Shown in pieces: positions 1-7,758 of a stretch of 40,148 bases of DNA. Below the pieces are notes generated by a model that searched no databases, was not told where the DNA came from, and saw nothing but the letters and a program-made list of their open reading frames with translations. Where the stretch lies: NCBI GenBank assembly GCA_946626215.1, contig CAMOUD010000005.1, positions 1-40,148 of the forward strand. Direction: 5' to 3'. Each line of letters opens with the position of its first letter. Position 1 is the first letter of the stretch. Made by a program: the position numbers and the translations under genes. This DNA is from an uncultured Lachnospiraceae bacterium (GTDB lineage Bacteria; Bacillota; Clostridia; Lachnospirales; Lachnospiraceae).

Positions 1-997
1 TGTAAAGCTTGCCGTGCTCAACGGTGAACTCCATGTCCTGCATATCTCTGTAGTGAGACTCCAGAGTCGCGCAGACCTGCTTGAACTGAGCGAAAGCCTC
101 GGGGAACTTCTGCTCCATCTCGGTGATGTGCATGGGGGTACGGACACCTGCTACGACGTCCTCGCCCTGGGCGTTGGTCAGGAACTCACCGAAGAGGCCC
201 TTGGCGCCGGTGGCGGGGTCACGCGTGAAGGCTACGCCGGTACCGCAGTCATCGCCCATGTTGCCGAAGGCCATGGACTGAACGTTGACGGCAGTGCCCC
301 AGCTGTAAGGGATATCGTTGTCGCGTCTGTAGACGTTGGCACGGGGGTTGTCCCAGGAACGGAAGACAGCCTTGATGGCGCCCATCAGCTGCTCCTTGGG
401 ATCATCCGGGAAGTCCTCGCCGAGTTTGGACTTGTACTCGGCCTTGAACTGGTTGGCCAGTTCCTTGAGGTCATCCGCGCTGAGTTCGACATCGAGCTTG
501 ACGCCCTTTGCCTCTTTCATCTGGTCGATCAGGGCCTCGAAATACTTCTTGCCGACTTCCATGACGACGTCAGAATACATCTGGATGAATCTTCTGTAGC
601 AGTCCCATGCCCAGCGGGGGTTGCCGGACTGTGCCGCGATGGTGTTGACAACGGTCTCATTCAGGCCCAGGTTCAGGATGGTGTCCATCATGCCGGGCAT
701 GGATGCTCTCGCGCCGGAACGGACGGAGACCAGCAGAGGGTTCTGGGCATCGCCGAACTTCTTGCCAGTGATCGCTTCCATCTTAAGAATGTACTCTTCG
801 ATTTCAGCCATGATCTCTGGATTGATCTGCCTGCCGTCCTCATAGTACTGGGTGCAGGCCTCGGTGGTGATGGTGAAGCCCTGGGGAACGGGAAGACCGA
901 TGTTGGTCATTTCCGCCAGATTCGCACCCTTGCCGCCGAGAAGCTCACGCATATTCGCGTTGCCTTCGCTGAAAAGGTAACAATACTTTTTGCTCAT
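1..997 (-). CDS. ppdK: pyruvate, phosphate dikinase, N-terminal part (runs off the left edge)
   Basis: Interconverts pyruvate, ATP and phosphate with PEP, AMP and pyrophosphate in the cytosol; in anaerobes it usually works in glycolysis or gluconeogenesis. Reading leftward from the ATG at 995-997, about 332 codons are present out of a usual ~880. The protein starts [12 protein letters not shown] and continues [10 protein letters not shown], then [17 protein letters not shown], and later [11 protein letters not shown], all hallmarks of the PPDK nucleotide-binding (ATP-grasp) domain. The central phosphohistidine domain and the PEP barrel lie outside the window. An AGGAGG sits just upstream of the ATG, which fixes the start. 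A TATAAT box lies about 60 bases upstream, so it is probably transcribed on its own. No frameshift is seen in the visible part. Confidence 0.95.
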   Translation of the reverse strand, partial: MSKKYCYLFSEGNANMRELLGGKGANLAEMTNIGLPVPQGFTITTEACTQYYEDGRQINPEIMAEIEEYILKMEAITGKKFGDAQNPLLVSVRSGARASMPGMMDTILNLGLNETVVNTIAAQSGNPRWAWDCYRRFIQMYSDVVMEVGKKYFEALIDQMKEAKGVKLDVELSADDLKELANQFKAEYKSKLGEDFPDDPKEQLMGAIKAVFRSWDNPRANVYRRDNDIPYSWGTAVNVQSMAFGNMGDDCGTGVAFTRDPATGAKGLFGEFLTNAQGEDVVAGVRTPMHITEMEQKFPEAFAQFKQVCATLESHYRDMQDMEFTVEHGKLY

Positions 998-1055
998 TCT
1001 TTCCTCCTTTTTATTTACCCCTGGAAAAACCACAGGTTGTGTTTCTTATCTTTCA

Positions 1056-1084
1056 ATTATAGACTATCCGAAGGTATTTTTGTA
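1056..1084 (-). promoter_or_regulatory. probable sigma-A promoter of ppdK
   Basis: On the minus strand a perfect TATAAT (1056-1061) is preceded at 17 bases by a weak -35 (TACAAA, 1079-1084). It lies about 60 bases upstream of the ppdK start in an AT-rich island between two GC-rich genes. The -10 is convincing and the -35 is not. Confidence 0.5.
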
Positions 1085-1133
1085 TTAAAAAGCCGTAAAA
1101 ACTGGTTTCAGATGGTACTTCTTCGTGCACAAT

Positions 1134-1973
1134 TTAAAGATTGGACTGACGGGGCACAAAGGAATCGAAGATAAAAACATCAAATAATCCCCTGTTCTCC
1201 CTCAGCTGCCGGGGGCTCTTGACGGTCCAGGCGGCCTGGGGGATCCCGAAGACCTTGCGCAGGATCCTCCGGGACAGGTTCTCATGGTTCAGACAGTTGT
1301 AGGCGATGAAATCCGGTCTGGTCAGGAAGTTGCTGGTCAGGTGCTCCATCTGGATCAGGAAGGGCTTGTGGAGAAGGCGGTCGAACTTCTCCGTCCTGGA
1401 AAAGGCCTCGGAAAGCTGGCCCCGCATGATATGCCTGCGGTGGGTCCTGTACCAGAAAAGGACCAGGGGATTGAAGGACTCCACGCAGTACAGGCCCTGG
1501 TAGGTGTCCAGGAGAGCCTGGATGGGACCGCAGAGGGAGACGTCCGCGGTATTGTCCGCCTTGATCTCCACGATCAGGGGGACCCTGCCGTGGACCATGT
1601 CCAGGAATTCCTTCAGGGTCGGGATCCGCTCCCGGCTCTTAAAGAGGGTCAGGGCCTTCAGCTCCTCCAGGGTCAGGCTCTTTACGGGCATATCCAGACC
1701 GCAGGCCCTTTTCAGATCCTCGTCATGCATGATGACAGGGACTCCGTCCCGGGAGAGCTGGACGTCCAGCTCGATGCCGAAGCCGGCCTCCACGGCCTTC
1801 CGGAAGGCAGCCATGGAATTCTCCGGCGCTTCGGATTCATTGTCAAAGAGGCCCCTGTGGGCGAAGAGCTTCTGCTTGAAGGGGGCCCGGTCAGGCTTAC
1901 CCGCCAGACGGGGCAGGATCATATACAAATAAAGGGCTGCCCCGGCGCAGGGCAGGATCAGTGTCTTTTTCAT
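1134..1973 (-). CDS. glycerophosphodiester phosphodiesterase family protein, membrane-anchored
   Basis: A 279-aa GDPD-family TIM-barrel protein, expected to hydrolyse glycerophosphodiesters to glycerol 3-phosphate plus an alcohol. The catalytic pattern is visible: HRG at residues 39-41, PENS at 50-53, E68-L-D70 as metal ligands, and the second catalytic His at H83 in IMHDEDLKR. Residues 4-22 form one hydrophobic segment, so the enzyme is probably membrane-tethered or an uncleaved export signal faces it outward. A purine-rich AGAAGGGAAAAG precedes the ATG. It lies 44 bases downstream of the 204-aa hypothetical gene, on the same strand, so the two may form an operon. No terminator is visible after the stop. 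The substrate cannot be told from sequence. Confidence 0.88.
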   Translation of the reverse strand: MKKTLILPCAGAALYLYMILPRLAGKPDRAPFKQKLFAHRGLFDNESEAPENSMAAFRKAVEAGFGIELDVQLSRDGVPVIMHDEDLKRACGLDMPVKSLTLEELKALTLFKSRERIPTLKEFLDMVHGRVPLIVEIKADNTADVSLCGPIQALLDTYQGLYCVESFNPLVLFWYRTHRRHIMRGQLSEAFSRTEKFDRLLHKPFLIQMEHLTSNFLTRPDFIAYNCLNHENLSRRILRKVFGIPQAAWTVKSPRQLRENRGLFDVFIFDSFVPRQSNL

Positions 1974-2017
1974 TGTGTCTTTCTTTTCCCTTCTGTTTTT
2001 ATTTTATCCGGCTCTGA

Positions 2018-2632
2018 TCAGAACTTCTTCCGGGCCGCCTTCTCCGCGGCCTCCCTGAGGAGGTCTTCCGCGTCGTCTCCGGACAGATAGAAGGCGTCCA
2101 GGACGGCGTCCGTAAAGAGCTTCATCTCCTTTTCCAGGCCGTAGCGGACAGGAACCCCTTTGGTCATGGCCCAGATATCTCCTGCCAGGCGGCGTCTCTT
2201 CTCCTGGTCGCTGGAGGGCATGATCCCGAAGAACTTGCGCCCGTACTCGCTGCCCCTGGTGGTCATGAGGTACCTTTCGGCCGTATTGCGAATCTCCCAG
2301 TAGACGGCCGCCTTTTCCATGTCGGACCCTTCCGCCGCGGCCGTAACTCCCAGAAGGTCCATGATCTTCAGGATCTCTCCCCTGTACCTTTTGCTGAAGA
2401 GGTTCAGGGTCCCGTAATAGGAGGGCATGACCACCAGCTGCCAGAGGAAGTTGTCGACCATGGCGGAGGCGTCCTTCGGATTGGTATGCCGGCGGATAAA
2501 GAGGCTCCTTCTGAGCTCTGTCTGCTCATCCTCCTCCAGCTGTCCTGTCACATCATCGAACATGGCCTGTCTCTTGTCAGGATCCAGTTCCCGGTAGTAG
2601 TCTCCCCAGAGACTGCTCTGCAGATATTCCAT
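2018..2632 (-). CDS. hypothetical protein, 204 aa, soluble, mostly helical
   Basis: I do not recognise this protein with certainty. It may belong to a clostridial family of unknown function (DUF6553 is a guess from memory, not checked). It is rich in charged residues, has no signal peptide or membrane segment, and looks helical throughout. The sequence starts MEYLQSSLWGDYYRELDP and has an arginine-rich stretch RRSLFIRRHTNPKDA near residues 41-55. The C-terminal end is a charged helix ending RKKF. An AGGAAGGAAAAG ribosome binding site precedes the ATG. It reads away from the divergent ABC-F gene and is followed after 44 bases by the phosphodiesterase, so the two are probably cotranscribed. Codon use resembles its neighbours, so it is very likely a real gene. 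Confidence 0.75.
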   Translation of the reverse strand: MEYLQSSLWGDYYRELDPDKRQAMFDDVTGQLEEDEQTELRRSLFIRRHTNPKDASAMVDNFLWQLVVMPSYYGTLNLFSKRYRGEILKIMDLLGVTAAAEGSDMEKAAVYWEIRNTAERYLMTTRGSEYGRKFFGIMPSSDQEKRRRLAGDIWAMTKGVPVRYGLEKEMKLFTDAVLDAFYLSGDDAEDLLREAAEKAARKKF

Positions 2633-2737
2633 TTGCTTTTCCTTCCTATGCTCCGGCGGCGGCTTTCAGCCCGGTCCGCCGACGGTCTTTTCTTGCTTTT
2701 TTCCGTGTTTTTTCACGGATATTTCCTTCCGCAAGAC

Positions 2738-2766
2738 TTGCGGGGGTCCCCCAAGTCCGCTATTAT
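2738..2766 (+). promoter_or_regulatory. probable promoter of the ABC-F gene, overlapped by inverted repeats
   Basis: TTGCGG (2738-2743) and TATTAT (2761-2766) are separated by exactly 17 bases. The -35 and spacer contain a GC-rich inverted repeat (GACTT..GGGGG / CCCCC..AAGTC, about 2736-2758). A second repeat (GTATGT-ctgt-ACATAC) follows just downstream of the -10. The start codon is at 2846, so the leader is about 75 bases. Repressor binding or a leader hairpin is an inference. Confidence 0.55.
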
Positions 2767-2772
2767 AGTATC

Positions 2773-2788
2773 GTATGTCTGTACATAC
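2773..2788. repeat. inverted repeat just downstream of the ABC-F promoter
   Basis: GTATGT, four bases, then ACATAC form a perfect 6-bp inverted repeat. Further partial symmetry on both sides (TATAGTA / TATA) overlaps the expected transcription start region. It could be a repressor operator or a hairpin at the 5' end of the messenger. Confidence 0.45.
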
Positions 2789-2845
2789 TATAAGCTTTTT
2801 CAGTCTCTTCGGCAAGCGTGCCGGCATTCGTCGCAAGGAGGACAA

Positions 2846-4477
2846 ATGATTCAGACAAACGGCGTTACCCTTCGGCTCGGGAAGAAAGCCCTGTTCGAAG
2901 ACGTCTCCATCAAATTCACGGAAGGCAACTGCTACGGCATTATCGGAGCCAACGGTGCCGGCAAGTCCACCTTCCTCAGGATCCTTTCGGGACAGCTCGA
3001 GACCACCAGCGGCAGCGTGTCCATGACACCCGGCCAGCGTCTCTCCTTCCTGGAACAGGACCATAATAAATATGACAGCCAGGTCGTGCTCGATACCGTC
3101 ATCCAGGGCAATGCCCGCCTTTTTGAGATCATGAAGGAAAAGGACGCCCTCTACGCCAAGGAGGATTTCTCCGACGCGGACGGCATCCGGGCCAGTGAGC
3201 TTGAGGCGGAGTTTGCCGAAATGAACGGCTGGGAGGCCGAATCGGACGCCGAATCCCTCCTCAACGGCCTCGGCATCGAGACAGACCTGCACACCTACCT
3301 GATGCGGGAGCTGACCGGCGCCCAGAAGGTCAAGGTCCTGCTGGCCAGGGCCCTCTTCGGCAACCCCGACATCCTGCTCCTGGATGAGCCTACCAACCAT
3401 CTGGACCTGGACGCCATCGCCTGGCTTGAGGAGTTCCTGATCAACTTCGAGAACACAGTCATCGTGGTCTCCCACGACCGTTACTTCCTCAACAAGGTCT
3501 GCACCTATATCGCCGATATCGACTACGGCAAGATCCAGCTCTACGCGGGCAACTATGACTTCTGGTACCAGTCCAGCCAGCTCATGATCCGCCAGATGAA
3601 GGAAGCCAACAAGAAGAAGGAGGAAAAGATCAAGGAACTCAAGGAGTTCATTGCCAGATTCTCCGCCAACGCTTCCAAGTCCAAGCAGGCCACCAGCCGC
3701 AAGCGCGCTCTGGAAAAGATCCAGCTGGAAGAGATCCGTCCCTCCAGCCGCAAGTATCCCTATATCGACTTCCGTCCCGACAGGTCCATCGGCAATGAGG
3801 TCCTGACCGTGGAAGGCCTGACCAAGACCGTCAACGGGGTCAAGGTCCTGGACAATGTCTCCTTCATCATGGGCCACGAGGACAAGATCGCCTTTGTGGG
3901 CAGCCAGGAGCTGGCCAAGACCGTCCTCTTCGAGATCCTCATGGGCCGGATGGAGCCGGATTCCGGTACCTACAAGTGGGGCATCACCACCTCCCAGGCC
4001 TACTTCAAGAAGGACAACAATGAGGAGTTCGCCTCCGACTATACCATCACCGAATGGCTGACCGGCTACTCTCCCATCAAGGAAGTCACCTACGTCAGAG
4101 GCTTCCTGGGCCGCATGCTCTTCGCGGGCGATGACGGCGTCAAGCGGCTCCGGGTCCTCTCCGGCGGTGAGCGGGTCCGCTGCCAGCTCTCCCAGATGAT
4201 GATCTCCGGCGCCAACTGCCTGATCTTCGATGAGCCCACCAACCACCTGGACATGGAATCCATCTCCGCCCTCAACGAAGGCATGATCCGGTTCCCGGGC
4301 GTTGAGCTCTTCGCCTGCCGGGACCATCAGGTAGTCCAGACCACGGCCAACAGGATCATCGAGATCCTGCCCGACGGCAGCATCATCGACAAGGTCACCA
4401 CCTACGACGACTATCTGGCCGAGAACGCAGACGCCAGAAAGCGCACCGTCTACGTCTCCACCGAGGAAGACAACTGA
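2846..4477 (+). CDS. ABC-F family ATP-binding protein with a non-consensus second ATPase half
   Basis: A 543-aa protein with two ABC ATPase domains and no membrane segments, so an ABC-F protein (translation factor or ribosome protection class), closest in feel to the YkpA/YbiT group. Domain 1: Walker A GANGAGKS (34-41), signature LTGAQ (156-160), Walker B ILLLDEP (176-182), switch SHD (209-211). The inter-domain linker, about 240-310, is Lys/Arg-rich. Domain 2: Walker A GSQELAKT (352-359), signature LSGGE (438-442), Walker B plus EPTNHLDM (458-470). The switch region reads ACRDHQ, with Arg492 where His is usual. An AAGGAGG before the ATG at 2846 chooses this start over a longer frame. The linker is not obviously extended as in antibiotic-resistance ABC-Fs, so a housekeeping role at the ribosome is my inference. 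Confidence 0.9.
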   Translation: MIQTNGVTLRLGKKALFEDVSIKFTEGNCYGIIGANGAGKSTFLRILSGQLETTSGSVSMTPGQRLSFLEQDHNKYDSQVVLDTVIQGNARLFEIMKEKDALYAKEDFSDADGIRASELEAEFAEMNGWEAESDAESLLNGLGIETDLHTYLMRELTGAQKVKVLLARALFGNPDILLLDEPTNHLDLDAIAWLEEFLINFENTVIVVSHDRYFLNKVCTYIADIDYGKIQLYAGNYDFWYQSSQLMIRQMKEANKKKEEKIKELKEFIARFSANASKSKQATSRKRALEKIQLEEIRPSSRKYPYIDFRPDRSIGNEVLTVEGLTKTVNGVKVLDNVSFIMGHEDKIAFVGSQELAKTVLFEILMGRMEPDSGTYKWGITTSQAYFKKDNNEEFASDYTITEWLTGYSPIKEVTYVRGFLGRMLFAGDDGVKRLRVLSGGERVRCQLSQMMISGANCLIFDEPTNHLDMESISALNEGMIRFPGVELFACRDHQVVQTTANRIIEILPDGSIIDKVTTYDDYLAENADARKRTVYVSTEEDN

Positions 4478-4510
4478 TTCCATCGAACCGAACAGATACG
4501 CAGACACAAA

Positions 4511-4536
4511 GAGCAGGCCGCCGGCCTGCTCTTTTT
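4511..4536 (+). terminator. intrinsic terminator after the ABC-F gene
   Basis: A 9-bp GC-rich stem GAGCAGGCC / GGCCTGCTC with a 3-base loop is followed by TTTTT, 34 bases beyond the ABC-F stop. It lies between two convergent genes. Confidence 0.88.
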
Positions 4537-4609
4537 AATCATCCTTCTCATGATGTTTGATTCGGATCTGATACCAGCCTGTCTTCTTGCCCGGGGCAGG
4601 GACGATCGC

Positions 4610-5638
4610 TTAGCTCAAAGTTTCTTCCCAGAACGCGTTCCCTCTCATAAAAGCATACGATTCATCCCTCATTCCCTCGATCAGGTTTTTCCGCAGCCGG
4701 TCCGCGAACCCGGGCTCCATCTCCTTGAACGACATGTGCTGATATAAGGGAGACCCTGAGAAGTCCCCGATATGATCCACAGCTGTCAGGATCCCCCGCA
4801 TGATCTCTTCCGTCTTGGAGACGTTCTTTTCCCAGCAGGCAACATCCAGCCCCGCGCTGACTTCATGGTACCGGCCCATCTCAAAGGCCCTGGCTGCCTG
4901 ATTCTGGACATCCGCCAGTTTCCATGCCATCGCGTGATCCCCGTCTTGCATATAGAGGATCCGGAGGTCGTTCAGCACGAGGCTGATGAACTGATAGTTG
5001 GAAAAGAGCAGTTCCTCGTATGCCTGATAAGCCTCTTTCTTTTTTCCGGTCCTGCTGAAAATGACTGCCTGCCGTCTCTTTCGCTCCGGACTGTCCGTCT
5101 CAAGATAAGAAAGAAAAGACTGCGCCTTCTCATAGTCTTCTTTCTGCAGACAGGCGCGGAAAAGAGCGCCCGCTGCTTCCTTCCGTATATTTCCGTCCTC
5201 TGACTGCAGACACCGTTCAAACCAGCCGAAGATCCTGTCGTCATACTTCTCTTTATCCGGAACAGGATCCATATTCCGTCTGGCCTGAAGGAGCAGAGCG
5301 GCCTGCCAGATCAGCTGATCGCAGTTTGGATATTCTTCCAGTGTCTTTCTCACCTCGTCAAATACTTCCGCATACTCCCTCGTCTCCAGATCCCGGTCGA
5401 GTTTTTTGACAAAGGCCGCGATCTCCTCAGATGATAAGGAGTCGCGGAAAGACAGAAGCGTATCCGTCGTTATGCCCAGAAGCCTCGCGATCGGAGCCAG
5501 CAGCGCGATATCCGGCTGCGTATTATTGTTTTCCCACTTATTCACGGCCGGTGCGGTCACGCCAAGCCGCCTTGCCATCTCCTGCTGCGTGATTCCGGCC
5601 TTCTTCCTGTATTTTCTGATCACATCTCCAACCATCAT
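4610..5638 (-). CDS. XRE-family transcriptional regulator with a helical repeat C-terminal region
   Basis: A 342-aa regulator. Residues about 5-60 are a Cro/CI-type helix-turn-helix: VIRKYRKKAGITQQEMARRL, then GVTAPAVNKWENN, then PDIALLAPIARLLGI. The remaining ~270 residues are all-helical and resemble tetratricopeptide-like repeats (for example EYAEVFDEVRKTLEEYPN and DYEKAQSFLSYLETDSPE), as in peptide-sensing or stress-sensing XRE regulators. The first of two adjacent ATGs is used because GGAGG lies 9 bases upstream. It stands alone, convergent with the ABC-F gene. A perfect 7-2-7 palindrome (5683-5698) lies 45-60 bases upstream of its start and is a plausible self-regulation site. Target genes cannot be inferred. 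Confidence 0.88.
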   Translation of the reverse strand: MMVGDVIRKYRKKAGITQQEMARRLGVTAPAVNKWENNNTQPDIALLAPIARLLGITTDTLLSFRDSLSSEEIAAFVKKLDRDLETREYAEVFDEVRKTLEEYPNCDQLIWQAALLLQARRNMDPVPDKEKYDDRIFGWFERCLQSEDGNIRKEAAGALFRACLQKEDYEKAQSFLSYLETDSPERKRRQAVIFSRTGKKKEAYQAYEELLFSNYQFISLVLNDLRILYMQDGDHAMAWKLADVQNQAARAFEMGRYHEVSAGLDVACWEKNVSKTEEIMRGILTAVDHIGDFSGSPLYQHMSFKEMEPGFADRLRKNLIEGMRDESYAFMRGNAFWEETLS

Positions 5639-5682
5639 CTGTCCGCGCCTCCATTTCTCATGGGTACTGCCTGTTTTTCAGC

Positions 5683-5698
5683 AGATAAGGACTTATCT
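5683..5698. promoter_or_regulatory. 16-bp palindrome upstream of the XRE regulator gene (possible operator)
   Basis: AGATAAG, GA, CTTATCT is a perfect 7-2-7 inverted repeat. It lies in the leader or promoter region of the XRE gene, whose start is at 5638. XRE regulators commonly bind such dyads and repress themselves; that link is inference. Confidence 0.45.
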
Positions 5699-5816
5699 TT
5701 GCTTTCCTTGCTTCCCTGCTTATAAGATACCCCCATACAGGCAAAATACCTATTGAGCATTTTTTAAATATTCGGATATTTTATTAACCGGCGCTCAAAT
5801 TCAGGGCAAAAGAAGA

Positions 5817-5834
5817 GGCCTGCCGATGCAGGCC
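5817..5834 (-). terminator. terminator-like hairpin
   Basis: A 7-bp stem GGCCTGC / GCAGGCC with a 4-base loop. Read on the minus strand it is followed by TCTTCTTTTG; on the plus strand by CCTTTTC. Either direction is possible. If minus, it would end a transcript coming from the PurF-like gene or from a small RNA inside 5835-6220. Confidence 0.5.
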
Positions 5835-6088
5835 CCTTTTCGATCCTGAATGATTCCTCTGTGCGCGTTCTCATCTTCGGCAGATGAAGCGTTCTCCGAT
5901 ACTCTTCTTCCGCCAGTTCCTCCCCTCCATCTGATCGTGCCGCTCCCTGCGGGTTCCTGCAGGCTTTGTCGTCCTTTCCCGCCTTGATGGATTCGTCTTT
6001 CCATCCGCTTTTATCATCCCGCTCTTTCTGTCCTGCAGGAAGGAGGCTTACGCTCCGGTCCCTTATTCGATATTTGATCCAGCAGCCA

Positions 6089-6134
6089 GAAGCCTTCCTC
6101 CACAGCAGACTTTCATGCTGGGGAGGAAGGCTTC
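6089..6134. repeat. long perfect intergenic hairpin
   Basis: GAAGCCTTCCTCC (6089-6101) pairs over 13 bp with GGAGGAAGGCTTC (6122-6134). Inside it CAGCA / TGCTG add five more pairs around an 8-base loop. It lies 87 bases beyond the stop of the PurF-like gene and has no U-run on either side, so it is not an ordinary terminator. It could protect a 3' end or belong to a small RNA. Confidence 0.65.
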
Positions 6135-6220
6135 ACGATCCGCGAAATCACTTTTTACGGAAAATCATCTGTTGTTTCCTGCGGTCTATAAGGGCCGCGT
6201 CCTGCCTGCGGACAGAGGGA

Positions 6221-7636
6221 TTATTCCCTGCCGTCCCAGCAGTAGGTGCAGAGGCACTCCCTGTCGATGCCGATGGCATCGATCATGTCGTCCAGCCTCT
6301 GATAGCGCAGGGAGGTGAACTTCATCCGTCTGCCGATCTCCTTCTCCATGCGGTGATAGCGGTCGGTATCCGGATTGGCGTAGTCCTCCAGGATGGTCCT
6401 TTCCACGTCTCCGCCCTCTTCCGAGCAGATGACCTGGCGGGCGATCAGTTCCATTTCCGAAGTGGATCTGGAGAAGTTGATGTACTTGCAGCCGAACATG
6501 ATGGGCGGGCAGGAGGGCCGGACATGGACCTCGCGGGCCCCGCTGTCGAAGAGATATTCCGCCGTCTCCCGCAGCTGGGTGCCGCGGACGATGGAATCGT
6601 CGATCATGAGCAGGCTCTTGCCGTCGATCAGTTCCCGGACCGGGATCAGCTTCATGCGGGCGATCAGGTTCCGCTTTTCCTGGATGGTCGGCATAAAGGA
6701 TCGGGGCCAGGTAGGCGTGTACTTGATGAAGGGCCTGGAGAAGGGAACGCCGGAGGCGTTGGCGTAGCCCACCGCGTGGGCCGTGCCAGAATCCGGCACG
6801 CCGGCGACCACATCGATGTCCACGCCGCCGTTGTCCCGGATGGCCAGCTTCTCGCCGCAGTCATAGCGCATCTTTTCCACCGATACGCCTTCATAGCGGG
6901 AGGAGGGATAGCCGTAGTAGACCCAGAGGAAGGTGCAGATCCGCATCTTCTTTCCGGGAGCGGCCAGGGTCGTGACGCCCTCGGGGGTCATGACCGCGAT
7001 CTCGCCGGGCCCCAGTTCTCTGTAGTCCTTATAGCCCAGGTTCAGGTAGGCGAAGGACTCAAAGGAGGCGCAGTAGCCATCCTCCTTTCTGCCCAGGACC
7101 AGGGGGGTCCTGCCCAGTCTGTCCCTGGCGCAGTAGATGCCCTTTTCGGTCAGGATCAGGATGGTCATGGATCCTTCGATCTTTTCCTGGGCATAGCGGA
7201 TGCCTTCCACCAGGTTGTCCTTCTGGTTGATGATGGCGGCCGTCATTTCGGTGGCGTTGATCAGGCCTCCGGACATCTCCATGAAGTGGAGGCTCCCGTC
7301 CTTGAAGACCTCCTCGATCAGGGCGTCCATGTTGGAGATCCGGCCGACCGTGCAGATGGCGTAGGTGCCGTGGTGGGACCTGACGACCAGGGGCTGGGGC
7401 TCGTAGTCGGAAATGGACCCTATGCCCATATTTCCTTCCATCCGGCCTACTTCCTTGTCGAACTTGGTCCTGAAGGGTGTGTTTTCAATGTTGTGGATGG
7501 CTCTGTTGAATCCATAGCTTTTGTCATAGACCGCCATGCCTGCCCGCCTGGTCCCCAGGTGGGAGTGGTAGTCTGTTCCGAAATAGAGGTCGAACATACA
7601 GTTGACCTTGGAAGCTACTGCAAAGAAACCGCCCAT
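6221..7636 (-). CDS. PurF-like amidophosphoribosyltransferase paralogue lacking the glutaminase active site
   Basis: A 471-aa protein with the two-domain layout of glutamine PRPP amidotransferase, the first step of purine synthesis. The phosphoribosyltransferase half is intact: GVPDSGTAHAVGYA (279-292) and the PRPP loop LMIDDSIVRGTQL (343-355). Cysteines that match the iron-sulfur ligands of Bacillus-type PurF are present: C234, C383 and the cluster C461/C463/C466. The N-terminal glutaminase domain keeps its fold (HLGTRRAGM, 26-34), but the chain starts M-G-G-F-F instead of the processed C-G-V-F-G. The expected HNGN oxyanion-hole region reads VGRISN (97-102). An AGGAG before the ATG at 7636 excludes a longer start. 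It may use ammonia or another amine, or partner another glutaminase. I recall similar MGGFF proteins in Clostridia and Bacteroides annotated as PurF. Confidence 0.85.
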   Translation of the reverse strand: MGGFFAVASKVNCMFDLYFGTDYHSHLGTRRAGMAVYDKSYGFNRAIHNIENTPFRTKFDKEVGRMEGNMGIGSISDYEPQPLVVRSHHGTYAICTVGRISNMDALIEEVFKDGSLHFMEMSGGLINATEMTAAIINQKDNLVEGIRYAQEKIEGSMTILILTEKGIYCARDRLGRTPLVLGRKEDGYCASFESFAYLNLGYKDYRELGPGEIAVMTPEGVTTLAAPGKKMRICTFLWVYYGYPSSRYEGVSVEKMRYDCGEKLAIRDNGGVDIDVVAGVPDSGTAHAVGYANASGVPFSRPFIKYTPTWPRSFMPTIQEKRNLIARMKLIPVRELIDGKSLLMIDDSIVRGTQLRETAEYLFDSGAREVHVRPSCPPIMFGCKYINFSRSTSEMELIARQVICSEEGGDVERTILEDYANPDTDRYHRMEKEIGRRMKFTSLRYQRLDDMIDAIGIDRECLCTYCWDGRE

Positions 7637-7731
7637 ACACGCTCCTTTCCGGCAGATTCCGGGTCCCCCTCGGCTGCGGACCGGAGGGAACTGACCTGCC
7701 AGTGACTTTTCCTCACTTGTGTTTCTTTCTG

Positions 7732-7758
7732 ATCAGTCCTTCTGCGGGAAGGGCTGAT
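7732..7758 (-). repeat. stem-loop directly after the ppk stop codon
   Basis: An 11-bp stem with one mismatch (ATCAGTCCTTC / GAAGGGCTGAT) and a 5-base loop abuts the ppk stop. No U-run follows on the minus strand, so it may only slow polymerase or stabilise the messenger. It lies in the 122-base gap before the PurF-like gene. Confidence 0.5.

Larger units (their letters stand above)
5639..6220. other. 582-base intergenic stretch with palindromes and hairpins, no credible gene
   Basis: No frame here has a start codon, ribosome binding site and convincing composition together. What can be seen: a 7-2-7 palindrome (5683-5698), an AT-rich 6-4-6 inverted repeat (5766-5781), a terminator-like hairpin (5817-5834), and a long perfect hairpin (6089-6134). 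One minus-strand frame is stop-free from about 6132 to 5770 but has no start codon. The stretch could hold a small RNA, the 3' untranslated region of the PurF-like gene, or gene remains. Confidence 0.6.
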
